DNA of 64,000 nucleotides from Marinitoga aeolica (GCF_029910535.1 NZ_CP069362.1:744001-808000), one strand, 5' to 3'. Positions 46,757 through 53,856 are shown, numbered from the stretch's first letter. Numbers and translations: made by a program. Notes: a model not told the origin generated them from the letters alone.

Positions 46757-46772
46757 ACTAACACCTCCAAAT

Positions 46773-47645
46773 TTATTTTAATTTTTCCATTACTTTTTCA
46801 AATATCTCTTTTATAGCTTTTGCGGCTATACTATCCTCATAATTAACAATTGGGTTTATTTCAAGATTAGATTTTTCAACTGTTTCATCGAAAGGAATTT
46901 CGCCTAAAATTTCAATATTATCGCTTATACAATAATTTATTATTTCTTTACTTACAACAGGGTTTAAATCATATTTATTTATAACAACACCAAATGGTCT
47001 TTTAAAATATCTAACTGTTTCAATGATTCTTTTTAAATCATGTAATCCAGAAGAAGTAGGTTCCGTTACTATAACAACATAATCTGTTGCAGTTATAGAT
47101 GATGTAGCAGGACATCCTATTCCAGGAGCTCCATCAATTAATACAATGTCTTTACCTTTTTCCTGAGCTTTATTCATAGCTAGTTTTCTTACTTCTGCAA
47201 CCAAACCTCCAGATGTTTCTTCGCCAGGATTTAAGTTAGCATGAACAATATCTTTTTCATCATTCACAGAAGAATAATAATATTCTCCAGATAATGCTGT
47301 TTCTAATCTAATAGCATCTTGAGGACAAGCAATCACACATGCGTTACAACCTTCACAGGCATAAGGATCTACATCATATATACCATTCTCAAAGGTAATA
47401 GCTTCAAATCTACAAATATTTTTACAAATTCCACATTTATCACATTTATTTTGATCGATTATAGCTTTTTTTCCACCATAATAATCATATTTTTCTTTTA
47501 ATTCACCGTTGAACATAAGATTGAGATTTGCAGCATCAACATCACAATCTGCAAGAACAGCATTATTTAATAATGCACCAAATGAAGAACTTAACGTTGT
47601 TTTACCTGTTCCACCTTTTCCGCTAACTATAGCTAATTGCTTCAT
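46773..47645 (-). CDS. Mrp/MinD-type ATPase with ferredoxin insert
   Basis: A 290-residue P-loop ATPase. The deviant Walker A is VSGKGGTGKTT, Walker B region VLADCDVDAANL and IVLIDGAPGIGCP. Residues ~60-115 hold two cluster motifs, CDKCGICKNICRF (no Pro after the last Cys) and CEGCNACVIACP. It is a paralogue of the next-upstream gene, which it overlaps by 4 bp. Pairs of such ATPases occur with NifX-like proteins in the orp gene set. A role in moving Fe-S or Mo/Cu-type cofactors, or in positioning, is inferred from that context. Confidence 0.88.
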   Translation of the reverse strand: MKQLAIVSGKGGTGKTTLSSSFGALLNNAVLADCDVDAANLNLMFNGELKEKYDYYGGKKAIIDQNKCDKCGICKNICRFEAITFENGIYDVDPYACEGCNACVIACPQDAIRLETALSGEYYYSSVNDEKDIVHANLNPGEETSGGLVAEVRKLAMNKAQEKGKDIVLIDGAPGIGCPATSSITATDYVVIVTEPTSSGLHDLKRIIETVRYFKRPFGVVINKYDLNPVVSKEIINYCISDNIEILGEIPFDETVEKSNLEINPIVNYEDSIAAKAIKEIFEKVMEKLK

Positions 47646-48490
47646 TTAATCATCCCCTTTATTGTATCGAAGACGTTATTGAATTTTTCTTCCCATTCTG
47701 GCAAATGTTCTGCAAATATTTTTCCTTCAGAATACAATTTAGCAATATTTCTATCAAAAGGAATCTTTAATAATATAGGAATATTTTCTTTTTCTGCATA
47801 TTCATCAATCATATTTGTTTTACCAGTATCTCTATTGACTATAATTCCGGCAGGGATTTTCATTTCTTTTACCAAATCCACTGCTAATGAAAGATCATGT
47901 AATCCAAATGTAGTTGGTTCTGTAACCAAAATTGCAAAATCCGTATTTCTTAGACTTTCAACGACAGGACATGATGTTCCTGGTTGAGAATCGATTAATA
48001 TTACATCAGCATGTTCATCAATATGTGTTTTTAATTGTCTTATTATTCTAACACCGGATGGTTCTCCTATATTTAATAGCCCCATTCCAAATTTTAAATT
48101 ATCATTTATTTTACCTAAACTTATTTTTCCAAGACTTTTTGGTTTTTCTGTAATAGCATCAACAGGACATACCATAGCACAAGCGCCACAACCATGACAT
48201 AAACTTTCAAAAACCATAGTTCCCGTTGGAAATACAGAAATAGCACCGAATTGACATGCTTTTGCACATTCCCCACACCTTATACATGCATCATTATCTA
48301 CTACAGGTAATAGCATATCAACACTTTCTTCTTTTTCAAAATTTATGTCAAAAAATAAATGATCATTAGGTTCTTCAACATCAACATCTAATAATTGAAC
48401 ATTGTATTTTTTAGAAAGAGCATAAGCTAAATTAGTAGAAACAGTTGTTTTGCCTGTTCCACCTTTTCCGCTTAATATCGTAATTCTCAT
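47642..48490 (-). CDS. Mrp/MinD-type ATPase with ferredoxin insert
   Basis: A 282-residue paralogue of the downstream ATPase. It has ILSGKGGTGKTTVSTN, an LLDVDVEEPNDHLFF Walker A' segment and ILIDSQPGTSCP, with cluster motifs CIRCGECAKACQF and CHGCGACAMVCP. It is the first gene of the operon, starting at ATG 48490. A minus-strand extended -10 TGATATAAT (TATAAT at 48530-48525) lies about 35 bp upstream. The pair probably forms a heterodimer. Confidence 0.88.
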   Translation of the reverse strand: MRITILSGKGGTGKTTVSTNLAYALSKKYNVQLLDVDVEEPNDHLFFDINFEKEESVDMLLPVVDNDACIRCGECAKACQFGAISVFPTGTMVFESLCHGCGACAMVCPVDAITEKPKSLGKISLGKINDNLKFGMGLLNIGEPSGVRIIRQLKTHIDEHADVILIDSQPGTSCPVVESLRNTDFAILVTEPTTFGLHDLSLAVDLVKEMKIPAGIIVNRDTGKTNMIDEYAEKENIPILLKIPFDRNIAKLYSEGKIFAEHLPEWEEKFNNVFDTIKGMIK

Positions 48491-48599
48491 ATTCAGCCTC
48501 CTATTTTAAATTATCATATATATATATTATATCACTATATATACATAAATTATATATAATTAAAATTGTTGATAATATAAAATATTTAAAATAATATTT

Positions 48600-48862
48600 G
48601 TCATCCGGTGAAAATTCTAATCCTCAAAATTGGAATCAAAATAAAACTCATTCAAACGTTTGATTGCTAATCTGAAAAAATTAATCATTCTCGGTTTCCG
48701 TTCAGACTCGCATCCATGCTCGGCTTCACTCAAAATCACATCCATGTGATTTTGGAAACCTTCATTCATAATTTTTTCAGGCAATCTTCGAGTTTTCATT
48801 CGTTTTATTTTTGAATTCCAATAATATACATGATTTCATTCACATTTTTCGGGAATTTTCAA
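48600..48862. repeat. Foldback structured element, copy A
   Basis: Nested complementary arms span 48609-48861: TGAAAATTC (48609) with GAATTTTCA (48853); ATTGGAAT plus AAAATAAAAC (48629-48647) with GTTTTATTTT plus ATTCCAAT (48802-48822); GATTGC plus CTGAAAAAATTA (48662-48683) with TAATTTTTTCAG plus GCAATC (48769-48786); GGTTTCC (48693) with GGAAACC (48754). Inside are two hairpins sharing a CATCCATG apex at 48710-48719 and 48731-48754. The core is related to the MITE at 49642-49946 in inverted orientation. It lies in the 470-bp gap between the DUF5320 terminator and the Mrp promoter. No TIR is seen on this copy. Confidence 0.8.
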
Positions 48863-48923
48863 GGATTCTCTCATATTATTTTTTCATATTTTATTTTACT
48901 TTATCTATAAACTGATTTATATT

Positions 48924-48950
48924 AAAGAGGGTTGAAAAACAACCCTCTTT
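48924..48950 (-). terminator. Terminator after DUF5320 genes
   Basis: Perfect 11-bp stem AAAGAGGGTTG / CAACCCTCTTT with A5 loop. Confidence 0.85.
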
Positions 48951-48960
48951 AAATATTTAT

Positions 48961-49227
48961 TTACCACCAACCTCTACCGTATCCGGCTCCACGGCCTCTT
49001 CCATAACCAAAACCTCTACCAAATCCTCTTCCGTATCCAGCTCCATACCCATAATATCCCCTACCAAAACCTCTTCTTAATCCATAAAAAGCATTTGTAA
49101 ATGGTCTAAACCAACCATATCTTGGACTAACAGGTGCAGCAGCATAATTTGGGTTAGAACATGGTCCTAGTCTTCTTCCAACTGGCCCTGTACCCATTGG
49201 TCCTGTGCCATCAAATCCTGGCATCAT
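48961..49227 (-). CDS. DUF5320-type Gly/Arg/Tyr-rich protein
   Basis: An 88-residue protein. The N-terminal MMPGFDGTGPMGTGPVGRRLGPC matches the DUF5320 signature (FDGTGPxGxGPxxGRRxGxC). After residue ~50 it becomes repeats of GRG-F/Y-G ending GRGWW. It contains one Cys. It overlaps the upstream gene by 4 bp (ATGA). Proteins of this type are found with Mrp/NifX/ferredoxin genes in anaerobes; the function is unknown to me. No signal peptide. The GRGFGYG repeats resemble RGG-like RNA-binding tails, only by composition. Confidence 0.8.
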   Translation of the reverse strand: MMPGFDGTGPMGTGPVGRRLGPCSNPNYAAAPVSPRYGWFRPFTNAFYGLRRGFGRGYYGYGAGYGRGFGRGFGYGRGRGAGYGRGWW

Positions 49228-49508
49228 CTGTCACCTCCTTGAGAATATTTATCAATATCTCTTAATCGTTCTTCTACAAAATGTAGTTCTTCTTCAAGAT
49301 ATCTCTTGTAATCTAATAGCATAGCTTTTTCTTCTTCTACTGATGGTCTATAATAATCATAGTATTCTGCACCATATCCGAATCCTCTTCCATAGCCTCT
49401 ACCAAATCCAGCGCGGTAACCAAAACCTCTTCCCATACCTCTACCAAATCCTCTTCCGCGACCCATTCCTCTTCCATAACCGTATCCATAGTCGTCATAA
49501 TATGCCAT
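49224..49508 (-). CDS. DUF5320-like protein with RG-rich N-terminus and coiled coil
   Basis: A 94-residue protein. The first ~55 residues are GRG/GYG/GFGRGMG repeats, and residues ~57-94 form a charged helix (PSVEEEKAMLLDYKRYLEEE, LHFVEERLRDIDKYSQ) likely to coil. The C-terminal helix is typical of the DUF5320 partner proteins. I begin at ATG 49508, eight bases behind AGGAGG; the GTG at 49517 overlaps that site. It is the first gene of a two-gene operon with a perfect promoter upstream. Confidence 0.78.
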   Translation of the reverse strand: MAYYDDYGYGYGRGMGRGRGFGRGMGRGFGYRAGFGRGYGRGFGYGAEYYDYYRPSVEEEKAMLLDYKRYLEEELHFVEERLRDIDKYSQGGDR

Positions 49509-49552
49509 TTCACTCACCTCCTATATGTATTTTATATATACCTTCTAATATT

Positions 49553-49581
49553 ATTATATATTTTATACATATATATGTCAA
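49553..49581 (-). promoter_or_regulatory. Consensus promoter for the DUF5320 pair
   Basis: Minus strand TTGACA (49581-49576), 17-bp spacer, TATAAT (49558-49553). The palindrome ACATATATATGT (49567-49578) covers the -35/spacer and could be an operator. Confidence 0.8.
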
Positions 49582-49641
49582 CTATTTTTGTTGAATTTAA
49601 TGTTAAAAATCAGAGAAATTTTATCTGTTATAATACAATTA

Positions 49642-49946
49642 GATTGTCCAAAAAGTATAAAAGAAACGAAGACTCGAAAATTATTTGATTTTCATAAGAA
49701 AATTTATAAAAATAATGTGATGAACCATTGAAAATTCCTGAGAAAATTCGAATGGAGCAGGTCAATTTTGCATGGATGCAAAATTGAGTGAAACCGAACA
49801 TGGATGTGAGTTTGATACGGCCTGCGAAAATGAGAATTTTCGAGGATTTAGAATTTTCACCTGGTGAAGAACATTATTTTATAATTTTCTTAATTTTTAA
49901 AAATAAGCAATCAAGCTGTCTGAGTGATTGTATCTTTTTGGACAAC
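49642..49946. mobile_element. MITE-like foldback element, copy B, with TIRs and 12-bp direct repeats
   Basis: Terminal inverted repeats TTGTCCAAAAAG (49644-49655) and CTTTTTGGACAA (49934-49945). It is flanked by the 12-bp direct repeat ATAATACAATTA at 49630-49641 and 49947-49958, as expected for a target-site duplication. Inside, nested stems pair TGAAAATTC with GAATTTTCA (49729/49851), GAAAATTC with GAATTTTC (49742/49834) and GCAGG with CCTGC (49757/49821). Two hairpins with CATGGATG apex lie at 49763-49786 and 49798-49807. No transposase gene lies inside, so it is non-autonomous. The left direct repeat overlaps a TGTTATAAT -10 (49626-49634) that now reads into the element. Confidence 0.82.
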
Positions 49947-49971
49947 ATAATACAATTAAAGAACTATTTTT

Positions 49972-49980
49972 TGGTATAAT
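49972..49980 (+). promoter_or_regulatory. Extended -10 promoter for HEPN/MNT pair
   Basis: TGGTATAAT (TATAAT at 49975-49980), 30 bp before ATG 50010, downstream of the MITE. AAAGGAGA is the ribosome site. Confidence 0.6.
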
Positions 49981-50009
49981 AAATATATATTATAAAAGGA
50001 GAGATTTTA

Positions 50010-50414
50010 ATGAATAAAAAAGATATACGATGGAAGCAAAGATTTCAAAATTTTGAAAAATCATATAAGTTATTAAAAAAATATATCAATATGGAAGATA
50101 TGGATGAATTAGATAGAGCAGGAATTATACAGTTTTTTGAAATGTCATTCGAATTATCATGGAAAGTATTAAAAGACTTTTTGGAATATAATGGATATCT
50201 TGTAAAAAGCCCAAGAGAAGCTATAAAACTTGCATTTCAGCTTGAATTTATAGATAATGGAGAGCATTGGCTCAAAGCCTTAGAAGATAGAAATTTGACA
50301 GTGCATACTTATGATGAAAATACTGCAATGGAAATAGTGAAAAAAATTAAAGAAATATATTTACCAGAATTAGACAAATTTTATGAAAACATGTTAAAGG
50401 AGTTAAAGAAATGA
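50010..50414 (+). CDS. HEPN-domain toxin / HI0074-type nucleotidyltransferase partner
   Basis: A 134-residue all-helical protein of the HI0074 (nucleotidyltransferase substrate-binding) branch of HEPN proteins. It has FFEMSFELSWKVLKDFLEYNGY and the HEPN catalytic-type motif EDRNLTVHTY, where R-N-x3-H fits the Rx4-6H RNase motif. It overlaps the MNT gene by 4 bp. Such pairs act as type VII toxin-antitoxins in which the MNT partner AMP-modifies the HEPN RNase; assignment here is by family, not shown. Confidence 0.83.
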   Translation: MNKKDIRWKQRFQNFEKSYKLLKKYINMEDMDELDRAGIIQFFEMSFELSWKVLKDFLEYNGYLVKSPREAIKLAFQLEFIDNGEHWLKALEDRNLTVHTYDENTAMEIVKKIKEIYLPELDKFYENMLKELKK

Positions 50415-50716
50415 AATTTGGTTTAAAAGAAGAACATTTAAAAATTATTATAGATTTTATAAAAACTATTCCAGAAATAGAAGAAGTTTTGATTTTTGGA
50501 AGCAGGGCTATGGGAAATTATAAGAAAGGATCTGATATAGATCTTGCTATTAAAGGAAAAGAAATTACACGTGATTTGCTATTAAAAATTAGTTTTTATT
50601 TAAATGAAGAGACATATTTGCCTTATTTTTTTGATGTTGTTGATTATAATAAAATAGATAATCCAGATTTAAAAAAACATATTGATACTTATGGAATAGT
50701 GTTATATAAAAAGTAG
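50411..50716 (+). CDS. MNT-type minimal nucleotidyltransferase (antitoxin)
   Basis: A 101-residue polymerase-beta-fold nucleotidyltransferase. The catalytic motif is GSRAMGNYKKGSDIDLAIKG (GSx10DxD), with a third acidic position in FDVVDYNKI. The size is typical of MNT antitoxins encoded next to HEPN toxins. It begins within the HEPN stop (ATGA overlap). Its last codons and stop (50714-50716) lie in one arm of a perfect 16-bp terminator stem. Confidence 0.88.
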   Translation: MKFGLKEEHLKIIIDFIKTIPEIEEVLIFGSRAMGNYKKGSDIDLAIKGKEITRDLLLKISFYLNEETYLPYFFDVVDYNKIDNPDLKKHIDTYGIVLYKK

Positions 50717-50740
50717 GTAGTCGTCTACCTACTTTTTATA
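50705..50740. terminator. Symmetric bidirectional terminator holding both stop codons
   Basis: Perfect 16-bp inverted repeat: arm TATAAAAAGTAGGTAG at 50705-50720, loop TCGT, matching arm at 50725-50740. Read from either side each arm encodes Y-K-K-stop, ending the MNT gene (+) and the aminotransferase gene (-). Confidence 0.92.
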
Positions 50741-51868
50741 ATATTCATATATTGATTTTACAATATATTCTATTTCATCATCTCTTAATTCAGGGAATAT
50801 GGGTAATGCCAAAGTTGATTTTGTAGCTTTTTCTGTTACTGGTAAATCTCCCTCTTTATATCTCAAATATTCAAAGCACTTTTGTTGATGTAATCCTTTT
50901 GGATAATAAATTGAAGTACCTATTTCTTTTTTAGTTAAAAATTCCCTTAATTCATCTCTATTTCCCTTTTTTAATGTAATAACGTATTGATGATATACAT
51001 GTGATTTATCTTCAAAAACTTCAGGATAATCAATATAATCTGTTAAATTATATTCTTTAAACAATTTATCATATTTTTTTGCGACATTAATTCTATTTTC
51101 TATATATTCATTAAGATGTTTTAATTTAATTCTAAGTATTGCAGCTTGAACTTCATCGAGTCTTGAATTAAAACCTACTTCGTCATGATAGTATTTTTTG
51201 ACAGCTCCGTGTACTCTTAACTTTCTCACTCTATTAGCTAAATCTTCATTATTGGTAAATACCATTCCTCCATCACCATATCCTCCGAGATTTTTTGTTG
51301 GAAAGAATGACGTTATACTTAAATCACCAACAGAAAAAGCATTTTTTTCATTCCATTTAGATCCAATGGATTGAGCACCATCTTCTATAATATATACTCC
51401 ATATTTCTCTTTAAAATATTGAAGTCTATCTAAATCAATGGTTTTTCCAAATAAATGAACAGGTATAATAGCCTTTATTTTTTCTTTTTCTGGATGGTTT
51501 TTTAATATTTCTTCAACTTTATCAAGATCAAGATTATAATATTTTTCTTCAACATCAACAAATATTGGAGTTGCACCATTTCTAGTTATACAACTTGCTG
51601 TAGCAAAAAATGTATACGGTGTTGTAATTACATAATCTCCTTTTCCTATGTTCAAAGCTCTAACAGATAAAAATAAAGCATCAGAACCATTAGCAACACC
51701 AATTGCATATTTTGTTCCAGTATATTCTGCTAATTCATTTTCAAGTGACTTTACGTGAGGTCCTAAAATCACTTTTCCTGTGGAAAATATTTCATCTAAT
51801 GTGTTTAATACTTCTTCTTTAAATGAATTATATTGCCTTGTCATGTCAAATAAAGGTATTTTCATCAT
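50729..51868 (-). CDS. DegT/DnrJ/EryC1/StrS-type PLP aminotransferase
   Basis: A 379-residue fold-I aminotransferase acting on nucleotide-linked keto-sugars. The PLP lysine is in SITSFFPTKNLGGYGDGGM; IIEDGAQSIGSKWNEKN (cofactor Asp), PTIFVDVEEKYYNLD-like and KLRVHGAVKKYYHDEVGFNSRLDEVQAA complete the family pattern. It should make an amino-sugar for polysaccharide or glycan surface layers. Its start overlaps the wHTH-Rossmann gene stop by 4 bp; no other sugar genes lie nearby in the window. Confidence 0.9.
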   Translation of the reverse strand: MMKIPLFDMTRQYNSFKEEVLNTLDEIFSTGKVILGPHVKSLENELAEYTGTKYAIGVANGSDALFLSVRALNIGKGDYVITTPYTFFATASCITRNGATPIFVDVEEKYYNLDLDKVEEILKNHPEKEKIKAIIPVHLFGKTIDLDRLQYFKEKYGVYIIEDGAQSIGSKWNEKNAFSVGDLSITSFFPTKNLGGYGDGGMVFTNNEDLANRVRKLRVHGAVKKYYHDEVGFNSRLDEVQAAILRIKLKHLNEYIENRINVAKKYDKLFKEYNLTDYIDYPEVFEDKSHVYHQYVITLKKGNRDELREFLTKKEIGTSIYYPKGLHQQKCFEYLRYKEGDLPVTEKATKSTLALPIFPELRDDEIEYIVKSIYEYYKK

Positions 51869-52518
51869 ATTTCCCCCTTCTCTAATGAAACATTTCCTGT
51901 TTCATCTATATTGAATATATATATATTTGATAATTCATTTTCTCTAGCATTTTTTAATATGTCTTCAGAATGTCTAAAGGAAGCTATAATAATCATGTCA
52001 TATTCCATGTTTTTTACTTCTTTTGGTGAATATATATTAATTCCATGAATTTTATCTCCTTGTTTTGAAATAGAATCATCAATAAATCCAATGACATTAA
52101 TATTTTCACTTGTCAAAACTTTTAATACAATGCCTCCAACAACACCAGCACCATATAATAATATATTTTGATATCCCATATCTTCGATTTTATCCAAAAC
52201 CTTATTAAATGATTTTTTTGTTTCAGCATATATTTTGGATACTTCATTAATAAAAGATACAGTTAAAAACTGTAATCTTTTTTTACCATCTGCAGTAATT
52301 TGATAATTCATTTTTCTTCTGTTTTCACCAGTTTTAATTATATACTTTTTATCCTCAAAATCTTTTAAATATCGGTTTACCATAGATGGAACAATACCTA
52401 CTGTTTTTGCAATAAATTCTTGAGAAACATTTTCATTTTTTGATATTATTTGTAAAATCATCAATTCTCTAAAATTAGGTGATGGATTAAAAAACGTATA
52501 ATCTTCAAAATTAAACAT
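51865..52518 (-). CDS. wHTH regulator fused to PglD/CapD-like Rossmann domain
   Basis: A 217-residue fusion. Residues ~1-85 are a MarR/ArsR-like winged helix (FRELMILQIISKNENVSQEFIAKTVGIVPSMVNRYLKDFEDKKYI). Residues ~110-215 are a Rossmann-like domain with NILLYGAGVVGGIVLKVL, VIGFIDDSISKQG and SPKEVKNMEYDMIIIAS. That domain is seen at the N-terminus of nucleotide-sugar enzymes (CapD, PglD), so it may sense a nucleotide sugar. The fusion suggests a metabolite-sensing repressor for the cotranscribed aminotransferase. A palindromic site overlies its -10 element. Confidence 0.8.
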   Translation of the reverse strand: MFNFEDYTFFNPSPNFRELMILQIISKNENVSQEFIAKTVGIVPSMVNRYLKDFEDKKYIIKTGENRRKMNYQITADGKKRLQFLTVSFINEVSKIYAETKKSFNKVLDKIEDMGYQNILLYGAGVVGGIVLKVLTSENINVIGFIDDSISKQGDKIHGINIYSPKEVKNMEYDMIIIASFRHSEDILKNARENELSNIYIFNIDETGNVSLEKGEI

Positions 52519-52532
52519 AATTCCACTCCTTT

Positions 52533-52578
52533 TTCATTCACTGAGTGAATTATATCATATATTATTTTTTATGTCAAT
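52533..52578 (-). promoter_or_regulatory. Promoter with palindromic operator, copy 1
   Basis: Minus strand TTGACA (52577-52572), 17-bp spacer, TATAAT (52554-52549), with the 15-bp palindrome ATTCACTGAGTGAAT (52536-52550) overlapping the -10 and start site. The same 46 bp recurs at 57753-57798 with two changes. It drives the wHTH-aminotransferase operon, so the wHTH protein is the likely binder. Confidence 0.85.
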
Positions 52579-52583
52579 GAAAA

Positions 52584-52608
52584 AATCTCCCGCACGAAGC
52601 AGGAGATT
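52584..52608 (-). terminator. Terminator of TolC-like operon
   Basis: Stem AATCTCC-C-GC / GC-A-GGAGATT with loop ACGAA. On the minus-strand RNA the odd pair is a U-G wobble, so the fold is kept. This is one of three near-identical terminator hairpins (see 57651 and 63260). Confidence 0.78.
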
Positions 52609-52641
52609 AATTTTTATTTCAAGGAAGATTGTTTGTTTTTT

Positions 52642-53856
52642 TTATTTTGTATAAGCTTCAAGAAACTCTTCAATTTTTAAATTGTAATATATTATTTTCA
52701 TTTTTCTTTCTAATTGTATTTTTTCTATTTGATATTCTTTCTCAAATTTATCCCATTCTAATTCTATATTTTTTAGTTCTTCTTTAAGTATTTTTATCTG
52801 AATTTCATCCAATAGTAATTCCTCTTCAATTTTTAATATTTCATTTTTTAAATTTTCTCTTGAATTTATAATTTTAGAAATGGTATTCTGAAGATTATCT
52901 TCACTTAAATTTTTATAATCATCTTTGTTACTAAAAAGATATGGATTTATAGAACCATTAAAATTCACATATCCTCCATTATAATTTCCATTACTGGATA
53001 TTTTTAAATATGGAATCTCTTCTGATAGATTAAAGTTCAATGATATTGAAAAGTTGTTGTTTAAAATGTCATATCCTCCGCTTAAATTAACATTAAAATA
53101 ATTGCTGGATCTTAATTTTTTTTCCATATTATTTTGTTGTTGCGTAATATAAACCATTTTATATTCTAAAAAACTTTCCACAGGTTTATATTGTATATTT
53201 TTTATAATTTCTTGGAATTTTTTTAACTTATAATATTTTTCTGAATATTTTAATTTAAATTCTTTCTGCATTTCTAAATTCAAATTTTTTATAAGTATAT
53301 TTTTGTAATTATATAATGATTCATAATTTCCTTTTAATGATATTTCTAGTTTCTTTTTTGTTAGATATTTTTTTAATTCTTCAATCTTATTAGTTATTGG
53401 AATATCGCTTAATTTACTATATTCTTTTTCTAAAAATTCTATATAATTTTGAAGATAATAAGCATTATAAAATAAGTTTTTAAAATATGAAATATTCTTC
53501 TCTTTTATGTTTTCTTCACTTAAACTTTCTATTTGCTTATTTAATTTATTCATATGTGCTTTATCGATAAAATCTGATCTAAATATATTCCATGAAAAAT
53601 TTATCGATGATGTATTTAAATCCACTTTACTTATTTTATCCCCGCCAAAAGAAAAATTATATGATATATATGGTAAAAAATCACTATATTTTTCTAGAAT
53701 GCTTTCGTTTTTTATTTCATGGTTTGAATTTAAAATTGAGACATAATATTTATATGCATCTTCATAATACAAAAAAGTATTTTTAATGTTATTTTCTCCA
53801 TATGCAACAATAAATAAATTAAAAACTGTTAATAATAAAACAAAACTTTTTTTCAT
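52642..53856 (-). CDS. TolC-like outer-membrane factor (divergent)
   Basis: A 404-residue protein with a signal peptide (MKKSFVLLLTVFNLFIVAYG). Two long helical halves (residues ~25-220 and ~310-404) flank strand-rich segments (YSDFLPYISYNFSFGG, and YFNVNLSGGYDILNNNFSISLNFNL). The alternation of long coiled helices with amphipathic strands fits TolC/OEP proteins, in which helical tunnels meet a barrel. It is weaker than canonical TolC but the best fit. It is the last gene of the 39-residue/Lnt/leader operon, suggesting an export role. A second protein of similar look is cut by the right edge. Confidence 0.5.
   Translation of the reverse strand: MKKSFVLLLTVFNLFIVAYGENNIKNTFLYYEDAYKYYVSILNSNHEIKNESILEKYSDFLPYISYNFSFGGDKISKVDLNTSSINFSWNIFRSDFIDKAHMNKLNKQIESLSEENIKEKNISYFKNLFYNAYYLQNYIEFLEKEYSKLSDIPITNKIEELKKYLTKKKLEISLKGNYESLYNYKNILIKNLNLEMQKEFKLKYSEKYYKLKKFQEIIKNIQYKPVESFLEYKMVYITQQQNNMEKKLRSSNYFNVNLSGGYDILNNNFSISLNFNLSEEIPYLKISSNGNYNGGYVNFNGSINPYLFSNKDDYKNLSEDNLQNTISKIINSRENLKNEILKIEEELLLDEIQIKILKEELKNIELEWDKFEKEYQIEKIQLERKMKIIYYNLKIEEFLEAYTK

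Noticed and set aside
48617-48799. 60-codon ORF on minus strand
   Set aside because: It lies wholly inside foldback copy A; its codons follow the paired arms, there is no ribosome site and no family match. The DNA is better explained as a structured repeat.
49788-49979. 63-codon ORF on plus strand
   Set aside because: It lies in the MITE and runs past its right TIR; it shares sequence with copy A only through the repeat. No ribosome site.
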